Assembly: GCF_026230105.1 (NCBI RefSeq)
Contig: NC_079480.1
Span: forward strand, 22,362,488-22,426,487
Direction: 5' to 3'
DNA length: 64,000 nucleotides
Source of the DNA: Diorhabda sublineata
Taxonomy: Eukaryota > Arthropoda > Insecta > Coleoptera > Chrysomelidae
A program made the translations under genes and the position numbers. The stretch's first letter is position 1. The number at the start of each line of letters is the position of its first letter. Positions 1 through 13,639 of the stretch are shown here, piece after piece. The notes under the pieces are model-generated. The model made no database searches. It was not told the origin of the DNA and saw nothing but the letters and a program-made list of their open reading frames with translations.

Positions 1-1330
1 TCATTGTTTTACGTCTTCTTATTAATTTATAAGTTGTTTAAGCGATTTTTATGAAAAGTTTTTGTCATAAATACTACGACAATTATTCAACAATATAAAT
101 TTTCGTTGATTTATCTACGGAAAAAACTATTTGCCGTGCAAAAGGACCCTTGTCACCTTATCAGGAGTCCTTTAACCAGAAACGTAGCTCTAAATTTCCT
201 TTTTGTAATTTCTCTCTAGAGGACACTTTTACCTCGGGAGATATACGGGGGGTAATCAGGATTGTAACATACAGTCACTTTTATCTTTATTGATTTAAAT
301 TATTATTCAAAGGGAATATACGGGGTGAATCTGTAAAAACACGGTGACAATCTAAAATTATTTTTGATAATACAGGGGGTCCACAAAGTACTAAAAACTA
401 ATACATTTTTTTTCATTTAAGCATGATTTGTACCATGAAAACATATTTTTGATGTCAAAGGTAAATATTTTGAACGAAATATATGTTTGGAAACGGTGAG
501 TGCAAATATTACAAAAAAGTGTATATATACAGGACGTTCGATTAAAAAAATTGTTTATTTTATATATTTAATTACTTTTGGAATATACCGTATAGCTAGA
601 AATAATTTAACGTGCCTATAAAAGGTAAATTTTGTTTATTTGTAAATAACTTTTTTTAGTACACACTGTATGAATAAATTTTTATACGAGGAGATAAAAA
701 AAAGTCAAGGAAATCATGATATGGCGAAACTGATTAAAAAACGAGTTTTATGTCATAAGAAAACAATAAAAAAGAAGAAGCAGAACACCAAAAAGACGGT
801 ACGAGAGCTGGAGCTCAAGTTCTCAAGAATAGTTAACAAAAAGGTTAAATATTCGAGAATAAACATTCTATTTTGAGAAAAAAGAAAAATATGGATGTGG
901 CAGAGTTGAAAATTGCTGAAATTCAGTTTTTCAACTTATTTATATTTATATATTATTTATATCTATAAATAAATAAAATCGTCTCTGATTGTATGGATAT
1001 AGGTTAGTTCTTCGATATAAAACTTTATATAACTAGAACAGAGATATTTGTATTATATACACTTTTTAATAAAGTATCAGACACGTTTTTCGTTTTCGTT
1101 TTTTTTTCAATCGAACAGATCGCGTATCTATATCTAAGGAAAAAAATTAATAAAAATTGTCAGCTGTTACTGAAAACGTTTTTCCAGGACATTAGCTCTA
1201 TCCAATTATACTACAGAATCATATAATAGAGAATTTGGAACGTATAATGAAATTTTTTACTAAGACACAAAGTATAGTTCAAAAAATAATGATTTTTTTA
1301 TATAAATCCAATTAAATCAATCATTCGTTC
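1..1330. other. Unassigned AT-rich DNA
   Basis: No gene recognised. A Lys-rich 68-codon frame at 670-876 has no recognisable domain and looks like chance. A short 'ATATACAGGACGTTCG' string at about 527-542 resembles the terminus of the small inverted-repeat element at 4185-4451, so a degraded solo end may lie here. Confidence 0.5.
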
Positions 1331-1379
1331 ACTTAAATGACATCAAATATGCGGAGCCCTATCTGTGGATGCTCTCCGC

Positions 1380-1675
1380 TAGATCCACCTCTGGATTATA
1401 CGAAAATTACGCGCTTCTGATGTGAACGGGACTGTAAAACTAGTCACAAACATTGGAAACGAAAATTTTGCCAAAACGACAAAATATCTGAAAAGTACGG
1501 AGACAGACTTGCTATATGTAGCTGGAGGTTTGAAATCTTCCCCAACAGCTGCACTAGAAGTGAATCTAAATCCCCCACATCTCCAAATAGTACTGGAAAG
1601 CGTGGCAGGGAAAACATTATCATAAATAATGATCGGGTTCAATGTAAAAGCGAATGGGATCCAAACACCATACAA
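1380..1675 (+). pseudogene. LINE (R1/Jockey-type) reverse transcriptase C-terminal relic
   Basis: A plus-strand frame (1422-1625) contains 'GGLKSSPTAALEVNLNPPHL'. This matches the pattern G(A/G)(L/M)(R/K)(T/S)(T/S)PTAALEV-L-L-PL, found just C-terminal to the reverse transcriptase domain of R1, Jockey and related non-LTR retrotransposons. The fragment covers about 70 codons and has no intact endonuclease or polymerase region around it. It is a dead 5'-truncated or internally broken copy. The longer minus-strand frame here is its shadow. Clade assignment is uncertain. Confidence 0.7.
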
Positions 1676-2164
1676 GAAATAACAGTTCAGAATCGAAAAT
1701 CGATTGTAAACTACGGATTTTTGACCTCGAATCGATTTTTTCGATCACGTTTGTTTATATGTAATGAACTGGAAATAATTTTGTAGTCGATCATCAAAAC
1801 AAACTCATTAATGTTGAAGTACATAATTAATATAATCCTACAAACATTATAATGATCGTTATATGCTTCGAAACTTCGTTATTAGGATTCATAATTAATT
1901 GCGGGATACGGATAAAATAATAATCATCGAATCGACAAACGAATTTGAATATATATTCGAATGAAATATTAAATAGCGTTTTCTGTATTGCTCTATTACC
2001 CAATCTAGCGTTTGATTGAGCTATTTTAATTTATAATATCTATTTTGATGTACTTCGAATGGACTGACAATCGATTCACAACCAATAAACTGATTAACTA
2101 CATTTCCAAATCGTATTAATAATATTTTATCTATGATTATCTTTTTTTTAAGTTTTTGTGGTTT
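1676..2164. other. No feature seen
   Basis: AT-rich sequence without a recognisable gene or repeat structure. Confidence 0.4.
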
Positions 2165-3047
2165 TATCAAGGTAGCAGTGTCAAATTAGCAAAAATCAAT
2201 GAAAGAAATGCAAAATTCGTAGCTTGTTGCCATTTAGTTGCTAAAACCGCCATTTTGTTGCTTAAATCGTTGGCGAAAAATTGCAATTAATGCTAAATTC
2301 ATACAAAGGTAGTATAAAATTTCGATAAATCTATAAATATCCAAAATTTGTTGCTGCAAGTAAGTACTACCGAAATTTTCGATCAGCAACAATTTTTCTA
2401 GTACATACTAGCTTGAACTTGATTTCTTGAACAAGAACTGCTGAATAAATTGATTTGCTACATAGAACAATGTTCAAATAAGCCTAAAAAATAAACAACG
2501 AAATTGAAACCGAAAATCGGCCGATCTTTTCGATCAGCAAAACACGTTTTTCGGATTTTCTTTCGACAACAATAACTTACGAACGAATGAACCGGTTTTG
2601 ACCAACTTGGCGGCGAACGACGTGGTTTTTTGATGTTAAGAGCTGATTAGTTTTTGGAATCTATCGATAAAGCCGTTTAAAAGTTATTTCGAAAAAACCA
2701 CATTTGAAAAAATTTTTTTTTCGATTTCTTAAATTCTACTGGTCCGAAACGGTTCAAATTGTACTCAAAATCCGAGTTTGGACAAGCCTTTTCGAACACG
2801 TATACATACAGACATACGGACATCATCGCGGAAATATTCAGGGAAGCTTCCTAGAATTTTAAAACGTCGAAAACTGAGGGAAACTTGATTTTCTAAAAAT
2901 GGGGTAAGACCAATAACTTCCCGATTTCTTAAAAATTTTAAATTCTTTTAGCAGAAAGCAACGAAATCGCGATTTCAGCAACAAAATAGCAACAAATTTT
3001 ACATATTTTTTATCAATTTTTGATAAATTGACGCTGCTATTTTGATA
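2165..3047. mobile_element. 883-bp non-autonomous element with inverted termini
   Basis: The left end TATCAAGGTAGCAGTGTCAA is matched in reverse complement by TATCAAAATAGCAGCGTCAA at the right end. Weaker inverted similarity continues inward for roughly 80-100 bp; both arms carry repeated 'GTTGCTnnnTTGTTGC' words. The interior includes a stretch ending 'ACATACAGACATACGGACAT' (about 2804-2823), a kind of sequence common in the tails of insect repeats. There is no transposase frame. The family is unknown. Confidence 0.55.
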
Positions 3048-3104
3048 GAGCTAGTTTTTGTATTGATTGTTCATTTGAGACAATTGATGTTTATAGTTGG
3101 GGTT

Positions 3105-3310
3105 TTAGTAGATTCCTCGAAAATAAACCAGAATAAATCGCATGTCCCGCAGTACCTGGGACATATAGCTTGAAGAAGGCAAATGCCCAAGAGGCAGATC
3201 TCCAATTATATGGATAGACCTCAATAAATAAGACACTGCATCATTCCGAAAAGATTTAACAGGATATGCAAGCAAGGAAACAACTTCTGAATCAAGTATA
3301 ATTGGTAACA
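3105..3310 (+). pseudogene. LINE 3'-tail coding relic (GRP-WIDDL motif)
   Basis: Translated on the plus strand in shifting frames, 3150-3235 gives 'YLGHI' followed by 'EEGKCPRGRSPIIWIDLNK'. This matches the conserved W/Y-LGH ... EGKR-RGRP-RWIDDL signature near the C terminus of many RTE/Jockey-group non-LTR retrotransposon polyproteins. In-frame stops and a frame change separate the two parts, so it is inactive. Minus-strand frames here are shadows. Confidence 0.6.
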
Positions 3311-4184
3311 CTTCATCCTTTGGAGGATAATGAAAAGAAGAAGAAGAGAAGGATTTTTTTCTTCCCCTGAAGCTGTTTCTAAGATAAGGTCGAAGACGTT
3401 TCGTGAATGAAGAAAGGAAAAATCTTCTACAATTATTGTTAATAAATTAATTAGTCGAAAGCTATTAAATGATAAAACCAAGTATCAAGATCCATCAAGC
3501 AAATCCAAACACTTACCTGCCCTCTATTGATGAATCCGTGTTTAACAGCAATACCGTCCGCAATTTCAACGCCATCTGGTATATGAACTGCGAACTGGTT
3601 GTGATACGTCGTCGGTTCATTTTTTTTCGACTCGATATTCATAATAAAAGACGAGATAATAAATATCCACCAACCGATGCAGTTGTTTACCATAATTACA
3701 AATATTCTAGTGAACTGTACCACAAGAAGAATCTCATATAATATATTGGAAATTGAAGAACGCTTTTTAGGAATAGAAACGTAGTCATATGTTATCCAAA
3801 CTTCAGTTTACCTGTAAAACAAAAAAATAGTTATAAATAGAAAAATAGGTAATACAACAAAAGATTTTATCGATTTTTTTGATATTTTCATCAATTTTTT
3901 ACGTGGAACAACTACTTAAACGTGAATCATCTTCAACATCTTTGCCCCCATCTTGAAAATATTCAATTTTTGTAATTTTTCCAAGTTTCGTGTGAAATTT
4001 TACAAAAAACAACAACCCCTAAACAAATGAAAGTAACGGCTATACTGATTTATCTACAAAAAGACTTCGCAATCGACAGAACTTTTGGTTAACCTTTGAC
4101 GCATGCGTAGTTCTTTTATAACAGCGCTAGTTTCGTTACTTAATAACGACACCTCTTAAATATATTTTTGATTCGTTTTCATAT
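3311..4184. other. No gene recognised
   Basis: Two overlapping 90-codon frames, one on each strand at 3451-3741, show no recognisable domain and mutually overlap, which suggests chance. Confidence 0.35.
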
Positions 4185-4451
4185 ACAGGACGTTCCGCGT
4201 AACAATCCACATATGGAAGAGGTGTATAGGCGATAATTGAGGGGAATTTACCTCTATACCAAGTTGTATCCACGAAGGATCACAGTTGAACCCGAAATTT
4301 CGAATTAAATTATATGATATTAATAAGGGCGTTAACTAATGATAAGTACGAACGAAAGGTTGCGAAAATATGAATTCCTTGGGGTTAGAATTAGGTTCCC
4401 CTCAATAGTCATAATTTCCGCGTTGTTGGTTAATTTTCGCGAACACCCTGT
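4185..4451. mobile_element. 267-bp MITE-like element
   Basis: The left terminus ACAGGACGTTCCGCGTAAC and the reverse complement of the right terminus, ACAGGGTGTTCGCGAAAATT, share about 16 of the first 20 positions allowing one gap. The interior has no coding capacity. ACAGGGTGTNCC-type ends recur in the window (for example 51999, 47955 and 55641), implying a common insect repeat family. Confidence 0.5.
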
Positions 4452-4810
4452 AGATGAAATTATTTCCAACGAAACGTAACTTGGATATATAACATTAGGC
4501 GTGTTATCCATAAATCTCAACATACTTTTTTAAATAAAATGAACCTCAAATTAGCCACGACAAAGTCTAAATGATCTTTTTTAGTGAGAAGAATCCCTGT
4601 AAATGATTACTCGTCATTTTGTTGGGACGTCTAAGATGATTGTGGTAAATTCAGACGATTGTCGTGAAAAATTCGAGGTCTTCGACTTTCCTTTTTCAGT
4701 TCTTCTTCTTTCTTTGAGCGCCTTACGATACCAATCTAATCATAATATTCATTAAAGTGATTCACACTGTTTCATCGTATTTTAAAAAAGTTTTCACATA
4801 TATTAATATA

Positions 4811-4914
4811 CGAGGGCTCATTCATTAGTTTCAACGGTTATTAAAAAAAGATTATCTCCATTTGAAAACAAAGATTTCTTTATATGATTGTTGAAACTAT
4901 TGTACAAGCCCTCG
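4811..4914. mobile_element. 104-bp mariner-type MITE with TA flanks
   Basis: CGAGGGCT opens the element and AGCCCTCG closes it. Inverted similarity extends inward to the 'TAGTTTCAAC' and 'GTTGAAACTA' words. TATA directly precedes and follows the element, compatible with a TA target-site duplication as made by Tc1/mariner transposases. It is nearly all terminal inverted repeat, so it should fold into a hairpin. Confidence 0.6.
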
Positions 4915-5280
4915 TATATCAACATATTTAGATGTTTTTTTAGTCCACATTCATTTGGAAACGAAAATAATTTTCTTTATATGATCATTTAAACTAATTA
5001 AAACAAAATATTTTTTTCGCATAAAAAAATAAAGAAACCGAAAAAAAGTTATCATTGAAAAAATAATGATTTATGAATGAACATCTTGATTAAATCCTAT
5101 TGAAAATTTGTACGTAGTTTAGTGATATTTAGAATAATATATAGGGGTAATTAGAGAAATTCTCATCTCGAAACGTTGTTTAAAGTGAAAAATTTATCGT
5201 TTTTTGACTGTTACGCCCTCCTATAATCATGACAACGAAATTTTCCCAGCTCTGTTCCATTTTACTAGACAAGTTACGGG
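4915..5280. other. No feature seen
   Basis: AT-rich, without recognisable coding or repeat structure. Confidence 0.35.
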
Positions 5281-5345
5281 AAAAGTACGGCCCTCGGGCC
5301 AAATATGGCCCTCGGGCGCGTCTAGTTCGGCTCGCGATAGGATTT
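5281..5345. repeat. GC-rich 'GGCCCTCGGGCC' segment, hAT-end-like
   Basis: An unusually GC-rich 60-bp patch contains GGCCCTCGGGCC and then GGCCCTCGGGC, separated by AAATAT. This resembles the 'CGGCCCGCGGGCCAAAT-TGGCCC' sequence often found in hAT-superfamily repeats. A related patch is at 10034-10072 in the opposite orientation. A 91-codon frame over it (5204-5479) has no recognisable domain. Confidence 0.35.
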
Positions 5346-6690
5346 TGATATTGTCGAGCTTTTGGAATCGTTACATTTTCAAAATGTCGTCTAACGTGAA
5401 TTGTAAATCATTCAAACCGAAATTGCAACTCGATCTGAGACTTTATTTGTCGCAATTTCTTATCTTGTTTAGATACTGAATTAGATTCTAATAAATACGA
5501 AATTTGAGTTTTTTAAATTTTATGTTTGTCGATTTTAATAATAGAAACGATGTAAATGAAAAATAAACATCAAAAATAGAAAATTTCGTGTATTTCAAAA
5601 GAAAAAAGATTAATTTCGAATTGAAATAACAGCCAAACATTCAAAACAAATCAATTAAGCACGATGAATTAGTGAAATGTTTCTTAGTATTTCAAATAAA
5701 TATTTTATCACAAAGAAAAATTTTGTAGGGTACATTATTTAACGAGGGTTAATGTTTGTTTATAGATATCATCTGGACGTGATTCATCGGTGTGAAGTAA
5801 TTATATTTTGCGAAATATATTTTGGTATTCAGTAGGGGTTTCTCGAGTAATCGGATTAACAACAAAAACAACAACAATGGCGGGTAAAACAACCGCAAAG
5901 TCAACGTACAACACATAGTACAGCCACTTAAGCAAAAGGGTCTTACACCCCTAACATTACATACCCTCGACTTACCACGATCGTTTAGGGGACGAGGTTA
6001 GGAAAGATCTATTAAACAATCCCTTTGTGACTGAATTCTAGTTAAGCTAAAAGCGGGCATTCCCGATTTTTAAACACATAATCGCAGTTGTTGCGTTTGA
6101 TTCATAAACGTTTTAGCCGATTAGAATTTTCCGACGATAAATCAACATTTTTTTTCCTTTCTCTAACGAGATGTACGTTGTTTTTTTTTTCTCCTGAAAC
6201 ATCGATAATCAAATTTGAAGACAAATGATTTTGTTTATAATCGACAAATAGATACGTATTCTATGTCCATATGGGTGAAAATCTCGGAAAATCGATACAC
6301 CCAGTATATTACAACGAGAAAACTTGTATCTTGACATCCTAAAACAATTCTCAATATTCACATATAATTCGGTAGTCGTAAGTTTTAAAATCAGGAATCG
6401 AAGGTTACAAAAATTGCATTTTTTTTTATATTTTTTGCAAATATCTCGTTTTCTACAGGTTTCACAGTATTTGTATTTATTATCAATATTGTAAAGAATT
6501 CAATTCTCTACAACTTTTGTATTTTACATTTTCTTATACTTTGAACCATTTTCGAGATATAGGACGTAGAACGCGCGGCCAGAAAATTATCTGATATCAA
6601 CTGGTAATTTCGATAAAAAAAACTAATATTAAGGTTTATAGATTTATTCAAGTCATAATTAATTAAAATTTCGAGAACAAATTCTAATTT
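5346..6690. other. No gene recognised
   Basis: Mostly AT-rich. A somewhat more complex stretch at 5860-6030 contains an isolated 13-codon ATG frame (from 5878) without recognisable similarity. A CT/CAT-rich tract at about 6694-6740 (GAA/GAT triplets on the minus strand) abuts the next feature. Confidence 0.35.
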
Positions 6691-6699
6691 CAATTCTCT

Positions 6700-7215
6700 T
6701 CTTCTTTATCTTCTTCTTCATCATCGTCGTCATCGTCGTTTGGATCCATTCGTTTTTCAGGATATTCCAAAGATTTTTTTACTCCCTGTCTAATTTGTTA
6801 AAAGTCAAACGACTGTGACATTCAAATAATTATTTTCAGTAAATTTTCCCTTTCTAATTCTTTCAAATACTCGAGGAGGGCCCGAGACCGTTGTCATGAA
6901 TTTGTAGCTGATAAGACGTTGACCAGAACGTACTAAGTTTTCTTTAATATATTTATAATCTTCTTTTTTCAAATTCCCTTCAATTTTTAGCAGAGCTCCG
7001 GTGGTAATTCCTCCAAAACAACCCCAAATAATCACGTAGCCTTCTCTGTGTTTTACAAGCAGTAATATACATGATCTAACATTCTTTTTTATCCTTTACG
7101 AATCGAAAACCTCGATTGCAACCTTTCAAAAAGACCAGCTCCATCCAATCCCCATTTTACTGTAGAAATAGTTGAAGATTCGTTGATCTGAGCAACTAAC
7201 TCATAATCCCTAAGT
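6700..7215 (-). pseudogene. Tc1-type transposase relic
   Basis: Read on the minus strand, about 7130-7205 gives 'STISTVKWGLDGAGLFER', matching the Tc1 N-terminal domain (S-STVRRRL-EAGL). About 6915-7050 gives 'VKHREGYVIIWGCFGG' and then 'KIEGNLKKEDY', matching the VKHGGGSVMVWGCF and KIEG-MK-EDY motifs of the catalytic domain. After a frameshift comes 'HDNGLGPSS', the remnant of the HDNDPKHTS motif with the second catalytic Asp. The stretch that should carry the first catalytic Asp (FSDES) and the SPDLNPIE motif are missing or unrecognisable. It is an internally deleted, frameshifted, inactive copy. Confidence 0.8.
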
Positions 7216-7254
7216 TTTCAATCATTTGACACTCTTATCTTTGGTTTTTGAAAC

Positions 7255-8220
7255 ACAGTTTTGAAATTCAATTAACGGTTTATAATATTTTTCATCGTTG
7301 GTGTGTATCCCATCAAAATTTTTCGTATAAAAATCGTTCTTTACTAATAACTATACGTAAAATCCGAATGTGATAGACATTTTGAATAAAAATTCCATTT
7401 CGCGTATACTAAACGTTATTGCATGTAGCTGTCTGTCTTCTGGATATAACTTAATGTCTATTCGGTTGCTGACAATCGCAGATGCTAGCTTGGTATCCTA
7501 ACATAAAAATAACCTTTAAATGTAAATCAAATTTCTAAAAAAAAACACTAGTTTAGTGTCATAACGAAAATAATTATAAATAATTGTCAATCAAGTGAAT
7601 TTACTTATTATAAAGATGTAAAATTGAAATCTTAACAATCCACATATTAACAAGATGTCTAATACACTTTTCTTCTTCTTATTTCTGTACTACTACTAGT
7701 TTTTTTGGCCTTAGATGCTTCAGATATCCAGCTTCAACTCTCATAACATTGAATATATAGGGTCCTAATTCTATTCTATTCTGAAGCGTTTGCGAAGATT
7801 TATTCCAACTTAATAAGGGTTTATGACGCTTCAAATTTAGAAAAAAACTTGGGGGTTAACTATGTAATCAATAATAAAACAATGGTTGGGCACTAAGATC
7901 ACCAAATGTTTATTGAAAACCTAAACGAGTTCGAATTTCATTATTCGTTTGTATGGGATCTAATATTGTGATCTCATGGATAAAATTAAGCTTCGGAATT
8001 GACACATTGTCTTTTCTAGGAGGTGTGGTTCTTAGAGGTCCCGTGAACTCGACGAAACCGATGTAAATTTACTAAAAATCCTTCGATTATTCACCCAGAT
8101 TTATCACATAGTGATTTTTACGTGTTTAGACTCACAAAAGATGTTTTTGTTAACAAAAATTATATTTGTAGAAACGAAGGTGTTCAGTCAATGAAGTATA
8201 TGATCTAATAAGAGATATTT
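7255..8220. other. No gene recognised
   Basis: AT-rich intergenic or intronic sequence. No protein motif or clear repeat was seen. Confidence 0.35.
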
Positions 8221-8221
8221 T

Positions 8222-8428
8222 GGGAAAAAATATATTTATTTTTTGACGTAAACTCCTTTTAGTTCCATACACTTTTTCAGGCGATCACCTCTTCATTAAT
8301 GGACAATCTTTGACAACAGAAAATAATCCGAGGGGTTTGAATCTGGCCATTGAAATTGTGTGAGCTGGTGCTAACCATCTCTAAGTAAGGCGAGGTACTT
8401 TTGGGACTATCCTCGTAAAGAAATTTCG
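8222..8428 (-). mobile_element. Mariner internal-deletion derivative
   Basis: The right end, read inward on the minus strand, is ACGAGGATAGTCCCAAAAGT. The same word (ACGAGAATAGTCCCAAAAGT) bounds the mariner relic at 22239. The interior (about 8270-8350) aligns with the C-terminal part of that relic around 'AACAGAAAATAATCC'. Nearly all of the transposase is gone. The left end is degenerate, so its boundary is approximate. Confidence 0.5.
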
Positions 8429-9323
<895 letters not shown>

Positions 9324-9910
9324 GAATGCTCAGACGTAGGAAATGAAAAATGTTACAGTTGGAAGAAACGTTCATTCATTTAAAAGCGCTTATCTCTCAC
9401 CCACTTATTCATTTGGTAGGAAAAATATTCATATTTAAACGCAAATTTTTATTTTATTTTTTTTGGACGACGCCCCTTAGAGATTTTTTTTCAGAAAGAT
9501 TGATGCCCAAGGAATAGATTTACGATGTGTATCAATCAGTAGCGTAGAAACTTCAAAACTGTCAAATTTACTAGAGTTTATTCCCCCTACACTAGTTAAT
9601 TAACTAACGTCAACTGTCAACTGTCGTTGTATGTCTATGGATATAAATAGATGATATAATTAATGTTATTTAAATTATAATTATGTGCGCGACGTGTTGG
9701 GATTGAGTTTTTTATATTTCTCGGAAATTTACAGGAAATTTATGTACTTTTATTTTTTATGTATAATAATAAATCTTTTAAGATATAACTACAAATTATA
9801 AATATTTTCTAGTGATATAAATACAATATATTTCTATGCAATTATTTGAATAATTTTTTACGAGGGTTGAACCGTTTTATTACGAACTGGGTACCAATTT
9901 CTTTATATAT
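9324..9910. other. No feature seen
   Basis: AT-rich sequence without recognisable coding or repeat structure. Confidence 0.35.
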
Positions 9911-10132
9911 TTAAATTGTATTACAAACTAATAAATCAACTTTTTTTTTATTATTTTGCAAAAGTTTTCTAAAGAAAAAAAATTTTGCACGAGTTGCATT
10001 TTGTGTTTTTCTACAACGTGAGGTTGAGGTTTGTCCCGAGGGCCTCAAATTGCTCGAGGGGTACCTGTAGTGTGAAGACGCTTGTGGATGTTGATTTTTA
10101 AAGGTTGCATTATTCAATGACGGTTCGATCAA
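9911..10132 (-). other. Unassigned 73-codon minus-strand frame
   Basis: The frame is Ser/Asn/Gln/Arg-rich ('SNLRPSGQTSTSRCRKTQ') and shows no known domain. It overlaps a GC patch at 10034-10072 that resembles, in the opposite orientation, the hAT-like patch at 5281-5345. I favour repeat-derived sequence over a real exon. Confidence 0.2.
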
Positions 10133-13034
10133 ATCGCAAGATTCGTTCTTAACAAATGAAAAAGTTCATTTTCTATGAGTTTCTTCCATTCGAAACTATC
10201 CGATCTGAACAAAATTTCCTTGACAGTTTATAGAATCCATGTTTAAACTTGTAGTAGATCAAATTTCGAAAACAAACGCCCAAATCAGAGTCTTGTTTCG
10301 ATTTTATCAAAAAATATCATCCCTCGTATACTACTAAGAGAAAGCGAAGTTTTCCGCTGTGGAAGTATTTATTGCATCTCATACCGTATACGGAAAATAA
10401 AATTTTCTTTCTATTCCTTCGAAGCCTTTAACCAATAAAGTGTTTGGACGAGCGTGATTTAGTTTTAAAATTCAAGAAAACCTCCTTTTTAGAAACTTCC
10501 TATGCGGAAAATGAAAAATGTTTTCTCTGATTGCGGAAAGTGTTTTTCCTTACACCAGGAATGTTTACGGCGGGTTCTGAGATAAAGGAATTTCCTCGCG
10601 AGATTTCAAAACGTATAATATCAAGAAAATAAAAAAGAATTTCATCATTTTCAAATGTACTTATCATATACATCGACGAATATACAGTGAAAAAATAAAT
10701 TGTAAATAATTTTTAATGGTTTTTATGTGTATACAGCACGTGTGTTTGTGTCAGACTAACACTAGTCATGTCACACAAACTTTGATTCATAAATTTTTTT
10801 TGTCAACTTTATTCGTTAATAAACACCAATAGTTTTATTTGGTTTCGCTTTAGATTTGTTAGAGAGTCATAAATTCATTCTAGATGGTCAAATTAAGCAT
10901 ATACGGGAAGTAATTTGTGGATAGACAACTCTATGCGACGTGGCTGAATATTGAGCAGAAATTCGAACGTTGGAAACTTAAAACGAAGGTTATACTGTCT
11001 GTGAGGTGAAATTTATTGAGATTTTCTTATTAAATAGCGAATTGTATTATAAAAACCTCCCAGAAAACAGCTAAACTTGTTTACAAATCAAAACAATACC
11101 CTCTTTATAGTCCCGATTTAGTTCATTGAAATAAGCACGAAATATGTAGAGTGTAGAAAAACTGTATAAAACTCAGTTCGGTAACTTAATAATAAAAATT
11201 TTTATAGCAAAACCTCGAATCACCCTCGTAGCTTTCGTTCATTTGAATTGATTAAAATTCGTACCGGAATTTCGAGATCTAGCCGGATAGATTATTTATT
11301 TGTATTTTTTCGTTGACACAATCCGCGTTTCTCTATAAATAAACCGTCATTAGAGCCTCTAACCGGGTGGAAAGTTCAATTCGGCTCAAAAACTGTCACC
11401 AGTTGATTGTGAAACGCTAACAGCTTGCGTCACTTTTTACCGCAATTCATTCCGGTATCGCGTACATTCACTATTAGTAAATTTTCCAAAAAAAAATCGT
11501 GTTTATGACGTTCGTCATAAATTTTAAATGACAGAAACAGAAATCGCAACAATAAAAACTAAATTCACTATCGTTATAATTAATAATAAAATAAGTAACA
11601 AATAATCATCTAAGTTTTGATCTGGTTAATGTTTACGTAACTTTTCTTCGGTTTCTTTCTAAATCGACAAATACTATAGGGGATGTCTCATGTTATAGTA
11701 GTTAATAAAAACTTTCATATTTTGAACACAGCCTTTTGTATGTTATTAATATTCAATATTTTTTAGAAAATTCTAGTCGTTTATGAATAGTCTAATGGAG
11801 TTAGATCAGGAGATCATGTTGGCTACTTGGAATAAATTTGATTTACGTACTACCAGACATTAATTTGTTAATAAGACAATACTCCATCTTACTAAATACC
11901 TTGTTTGACCTAGAGATGGTGGTAATTACTTAAAAAATATCACCGTATTAGAAAGTATATAATCTATACAACGTGTATTTCAAGTTTTAAAGACGCTATC
12001 TTGTTTAGTATTTGTTTTGACAGCTGTCAATAGTGAAAGTTTTCACTAAATCGTAATTTGAAAGGCTCTAGCTCTACCAATGTGAAAATTTGAATAGATT
12101 ATACAATTTCTTCGTTATAAACTGTAAAATATTGGGTAGTAAAGTTTCGACGAGACCGTACGATCTAGGAAGACCAACAACGTAGTGGTTAACTTCACAA
12201 AATCATACTGGATGATCGTTTATTGAAAGTGCACGTGCTAGCAGACATAATAGACATTTCCATGTATTTCCACATGTTATTTCGTGAATTTCTGTATATA
12301 ATGCAAGCGAATACACCCTGTATAATTTCTCGCAAGTGATAAACTCTTATATTGTCATCGTATGATGAATTATATCAATGAAATGTCAGATATTTATGTT
12401 TTCGAATTTTTCGTTGTTCTGGAAAATTCGCCTGATATTAACGCCCTCTACAATCCCGTGTTTCGTGAATAAACATGGTTTTTCCGACACGTTTCCATGG
12501 AAAATTTTCGAAAATATTCCAACACTACGTTCTTTATTCTAATCGATTATTTTTTTAATTGAGTAATCGCGTTCTTGAATTCGTTATTAAATTGAAAATC
12601 GAATTCCCGAAATATCCTTTAACAAGTTAAAATTTCTTTGATGTTTCTTGATTAATTAATTACGAAATTTAATAACGTCATTGCGAAAGTGGAAAGGACT
12701 TTATATTATAACAAAATATAACAAAAAAAACCGGTCGGGATACAAAATAAGTATGGAAATTAACAAGTACGGATAATTACATATTTCAACATCATATCTC
12801 ATTTTCTTCAACCCACTATGAAGCTTTTAATAAATTAGGGTGTAGGACGAACAATGGTCACGTGAAATTAACATTATTTTCGGTAAAAAAAACCGATGCT
12901 AATAATTAATTATAAACGAATTATATACCAGAATTTGTAAAAACGCCATGTTTGATTTTATATCACGAAATTTACTCGTTAACTTTCGTGTAGATAGAAA
13001 AAGTTTTTTAGATCATACGTTGAATTACCTAAAT
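10133..13034. other. 2.9-kb stretch without recognised genes
   Basis: AT-rich. Only scraps are visible, for example 'TTTGACCTAGAGATGGTGGT' at about 11905, which resembles the sub-terminal part of the mariner family at 13035 and 13910. No coding frame over 60 codons starts here. Confidence 0.4.
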
Positions 13035-13270
13035 GTTCCAGAATTACTTTGTTTGACCGATAGGTGGCAGTTCGGTTTGCGAACACCAGAATCGCATATC
13101 AATTCGAAATTTGAACTTTAGAAAGCTGTGCGTGAAATGGATGCAGCGTTTGCTCACAATCGAACAAAAAAATCATCTTGAAGATGTTTCCTATCAGAAT
13201 TTCATTCAGAATATAACCCAAACGATCATCAATCAATACGAAAATGAATCACAGACTTTTTTTCGCCTTA
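13035..13270 (+). pseudogene. Mariner transposase N-terminal-half relic
   Basis: The translation from 13111 contains 'KWMQRLLTIEQKNHLED', matching the conserved (R)WVP-LLT-EQK motif of mariner transposases. Upstream, 'TTTGACCGATAGGTGGCAG' is the same sub-terminal sequence as in the opposite copy ending at 13911. The frame stays open to 13506, but after about codon 50 it no longer resembles a transposase, and the DDD catalytic region is absent. Confidence 0.7.
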
Positions 13271-13639
13271 TTTCTAATTACTCACATTCTTTCGATTTTA
13301 AATTCCGCTTTGATAAGAACAAGAAACTAAATGAACCACGCGTTGAAAAATTTCGACAATCATTCGATGAAATCGCATTCTTTCGTTTTTATTGCTTCCT
13401 CGTCAATATCATCAAGAGTTTTTTCAATATCGTCTATTTAATAAGTTCCGTCGTTCAATACGAGATGTATGTCATTATTAGTTTGGTTTTAATTGACCGA
13501 GAATAAAAAACGATTCGCCGCCATACACGTTATCAAACGTGATAAATTGATAATGATGTTGATTATAATTTAATACAAAGAAAATGGCCGAATTCACTCA
13601 ATCAAGTTGAATACGACATATCGTTTACTTGTAGTGTTT
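13271..13639. other. Spacer between opposed mariner relics
   Basis: Contains the downstream part of a 131-codon plus-strand frame (13111-13506) with no recognisable domain. A hydrophobic C-terminal stretch is probably fortuitous. Confidence 0.3.
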
